Assembly (NCBI GenBank): GCA_000277445.1
Contig: AJWJ01000174.1
Location: 1 to 41,504, forward strand
Length of the DNA: 41,504 nucleotides
Origin: Polysphondylium violaceum
Lineage: Eukaryota; Evosea; Eumycetozoa; Dictyosteliales; Dictyosteliaceae
Direction: 5' to 3'
Shown here: positions 40,835 to 41,504 of the stretch, in pieces
Numbering within the stretch: position 1 is the first letter of the stretch
Layout: the number at the start of each line of letters is the position of its first letter
Made by a program: the position numbers and the translations under genes
The notes under the pieces: generated by a model
Told to the model about the DNA's origin: nothing
What the model saw: only the letters and a program-made list of their open reading frames with translations
The model's database searches: none

Positions 40835-41376
40835 ATTTATTAAATGTTGCTTTTCATATTCTGATATTTGAATGAATTTGATTGTTGAATAAATTATAAT
40901 TATTTATTATTTATTATGAAAGAAATTATTATTATTATTATTTTTATTCATTTTTGTTCACCACACAAATCGCCCACCACTTTACTTGCGTGATGATTAA
41001 TCGATCATTTTCACTGCTATGCCAAAATATTTTACAAAAGATATGTGTGGTGTGTGGAGAGTGAACGTGGTAATGAATTTGGGTGTGTTACCATCAACAT
41101 CACCTCATCATCATCAACAAGTGTGAGTTATAAATGAATTCTATTAAAATCAATAACCTGTAACCCATAAGTGATAGAGAAAGATAATGAAAAATCAATC
41201 TATTTTTCTACCCTTTCGTTCGTTTTCGGGGCAAAATTTATAAAAAAAAAATAAAATTTTATTGAAAAAATCTGACGCAGAATCCTTGATCTTTTTTAGT
41301 GCAACACAAGGCAAAAGGTCTCATTTCCTTACATCAGTACCCATTTAGATTTCAAAAGTAATCAATCATCTCATCA
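40835..41376. other. Intergenic upstream of paralogue 2
   Basis: AT-rich with a TTATTATTATTATT run near 40925, a GTGTGG block at 41043-41060, and an ACCCATAA element at 41163-41170. No gene seen. Confidence 0.55.
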
Positions 41377-41504
41377 TATTCATATTCATATTCATATTCA
41401 TATTCATATTCATATTCATATTCATATTCATATTCATATTCATATTCATATTCATATTCATATTCATATTCATATTCATATTCATATTCATATTCATATT
41501 CATA
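41377..41504. repeat. (TATTCA)n microsatellite at the window edge
   Basis: About 21 uninterrupted copies of TATTCA running to the last base. The true length is not known because the window stops inside it; it may mark the end of an assembled contig. Confidence 0.97.

Noticed and set aside
41163-41338. ACCCATAA (DUSE-like) at 41163-41170 with CCTTACATCAG at 41328-41338, recalling dictyostelid class I RNA genes
   Set aside because: The spacing to the expected start (about 60 nt) does not fit, the 11-mer differs from CCTTACAGCAA at two to three positions, and no closing stem was found.
1-41504. tRNA genes, DIRS/TRE-type or other mobile elements
   Set aside because: No T-loop GTTCGA-type motif in a spacer with a foldable cloverleaf, and no reverse transcriptase, transposase or terminal repeat was seen on either strand by eye.

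Overview
The window looks like nuclear DNA from a dictyostelid social amoeba, probably not D. discoideum itself. It is very AT-rich. It has long A/T runs, short AT-rich GT-AG introns (most 57-110 bp), poly-Q and poly-N tracts inside otherwise ordinary eukaryotic proteins, GT/CA-rich intergenic blocks resembling G-boxes, and dictyostelid-type families (FNIP repeats, arrestin-FYVE, kelch-kinase fusions). I saw no tRNA, rRNA, transposon, virus-like element or CRISPR.

Layout, left to right. (1) 0.6-2.3 kb: a tiny three-exon gene with a bHLH-type basic region, converging on an unrecognised Q/N-rich gene. (2) 4.1-10.3 kb: the exosome ring subunit EXOSC6/Mtr3 (four exons, one unusually long intron holding a strong hairpin) converges on COG8. 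This COG8 carries a C-terminal extension of about 790 residues of charged helix. (3) 10.6-17.4 kb, plus strand: a neutral-sphingomyelinase-like EEP phosphodiesterase with two N-terminal beta-rich modules, an arrestin-FYVE protein and a small membrane protein. (4) 17.5-25.5 kb, minus strand: homogentisate 1,2-dioxygenase, a secreted E/Q/N-rich protein with a thrice-repeated motif, and a FNIP-repeat protein. (5) 26.1-32.6 kb, plus strand: a FYVE domain fused to a hormone-sensitive-lipase-type hydrolase, then a membrane-anchored kelch-repeat TKL kinase. (6) 32.7-35.4 kb, minus strand: a phytol/polyprenol-kinase-like membrane protein and an MFSD8/CLN7-like transporter. (7) 36.5-40.8 kb: three secreted-protein genes in a row, an EGF-type protein and two paralogous Cys-rich proteins. 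The window ends inside a (TATTCA)n microsatellite.

The genes form no operon and no single pathway. Several concern endomembranes (COG8, two FYVE proteins, sphingolipid hydrolase, CLN7), but I treat that as coincidence of neighbourhood. Most genes here are split by introns, so I rebuilt the coding sequences from splice sites; spans below run from start codon to stop codon and exons are given in the evidence. The most unusual items are the COG8 helical fusion, the FYVE-lipase, the mini-bHLH gene, the triplicated motif in the secreted E/Q/N protein, and structured non-coding segments in the EXOSC6 intron and in the 35.4-36.5 kb spacer.
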